A stretch of 31,538 nt of DNA. Origin: an uncultured Pedobacter sp. Its GTDB lineage: Bacteria; Bacteroidota; Bacteroidia; Sphingobacteriales; Sphingobacteriaceae. Made by a program: the position numbers and the translations under genes. Of the stretch, positions 31,287-31,538 are shown piece after piece. The notes under the pieces were generated by a model. That model did no database searches and had not been told where the DNA came from. It worked only from the letters and a program-made list of their open reading frames with translations. The stretch covers positions 1-31,538 of the forward strand of contig NZ_CAMLHF010000039.1 of the NCBI RefSeq assembly GCF_946479715.1, given 5' to 3'. Position 1 is the first letter of the stretch; each line of letters begins with the position of its first letter.

Positions 31287-31538
31287 ATGGAACAAATTGA
31301 AATCTATAAGCCCAAACATAAAATCCGTTTTGTAACTGCAGCAGCATTATTTGACGGACATGATGCCACAATTAATATCATGAGAAGGATTCTTCAATCC
31401 TCTGGGGCAGAAGTAATACATTTAGGCCATAATCGCTCGGTTGAGGAAGTTGTAAACTGTGCCATCCAAGAAGATGTTCAAGGGATTGCGATGACTTCCT
31501 ATCAAGGTGGTCATATCGAATATTTTAAATATATGTAT
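31287..31538 (+). CDS. icmF: Fused isobutyryl-CoA/methylmalonyl-CoA mutase, N-terminal part (cut by window end)
   Basis: The first 84 residues of a protein that continues beyond the window. They form the start of a B12-binding domain with the cobalamin-ligand histidine motif [16 protein letters not shown] (DGHDA) and further characteristic segments [14 protein letters not shown] and [18 protein letters not shown]12 domain at the very N-terminus, in this form, is typical of IcmF, where it is followed by a G-protein chaperone domain and the acyl-CoA mutase domain (about 1,100 aa in all). Ordinary methylmalonyl-CoA mutase has the B12 domain at the C-terminus. The rest of the gene is not visible, so the fused architecture is inferred. 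Confidence 0.82.
   Translation, partial: MEQIEIYKPKHKIRFVTAAALFDGHDATINIMRRILQSSGAEVIHLGHNRSVEEVVNCAIQEDVQGIAMTSYQGGHIEYFKYMY

Noticed and set aside
1..31538. Mobile elements, CRISPR arrays, restriction or toxin systems
   Set aside because: No transposase, integrase, array of spaced direct repeats or defence gene was found; gene content is mainly core and envelope functions.

Overview
The window looks like chromosomal DNA of a Bacteroidetes bacterium, most likely Sphingobacteriaceae (Pedobacter-like). The evidence is low GC, promoters of the Bacteroidetes type (TTG about 18-19 bp upstream of TAnnTTTG), almost no Shine-Dalgarno sequences, TonB-dependent receptors with a carboxypeptidase-regulatory N-terminal domain, a PafA-type phosphatase, a short RpoD-like sigma factor and a six-domain S1 protein with a Bacteroidetes-style tail. 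I see no IS element, prophage, CRISPR array, tRNA or rRNA. Both edges cut through genes.

Layout: (1) 3-2583, the end of an RND efflux pump gene plus its outer-membrane channel, closed by a long hairpin terminator. (2) 2672-4972, a response regulator and histidine kinase, then a tiny secreted Ala/Lys/Thr-rich protein resembling acid-shock protein Asr, with an OmpR-style tandem repeat in front of it. (3) 5035-8185, minus strand: lacI-type regulator, serC, and a divergent group-2 sigma factor placed 7 bp after serC. (4) 8448-13137, an iron-acquisition block: siderophore receptor, PepSY membrane protein and a GlxA-type AraC regulator; two Fur-like palindromes flank the receptor promoter. (5) 13269-18282: rpsA, a GH20 hexosaminidase, and two zinc-ribbon membrane proteins lying in the same frame, separated by one TAA followed by TTG. 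(6) 18368-19850, pyrR-pyrB. (7) 19984-29421, a tightly packed envelope operon: giant periplasmic TPR protein, outer-membrane barrel, HU-TM-SPOR protein, ExbB, ExbD and a TonB-like protein, followed by folC. (8) 29537-31538: pafA-type phosphatase and the start of icmF.

The most interesting part is region 7. It has the parts list of a Tol-Pal-like energised trans-envelope machine: a TPR protein as in CpoB, a proton channel pair as in TolQ/TolR, a TonB/TolA-like transducer, a SPOR domain expected to find septal peptidoglycan, and a dedicated barrel with a TonB-box-like N-terminus. It also carries a cytoplasmic HU-type domain on the same polypeptide as SPOR. Assigning it a joint function is inference from gene order and domain content. 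The other points worth attention are regulatory: candidate operators in front of the Asr-like gene, the siderophore receptor and the GlxA regulator; a pyrR with no room for an attenuator leader; and an rpsA with an unusual strong Shine-Dalgarno sequence.
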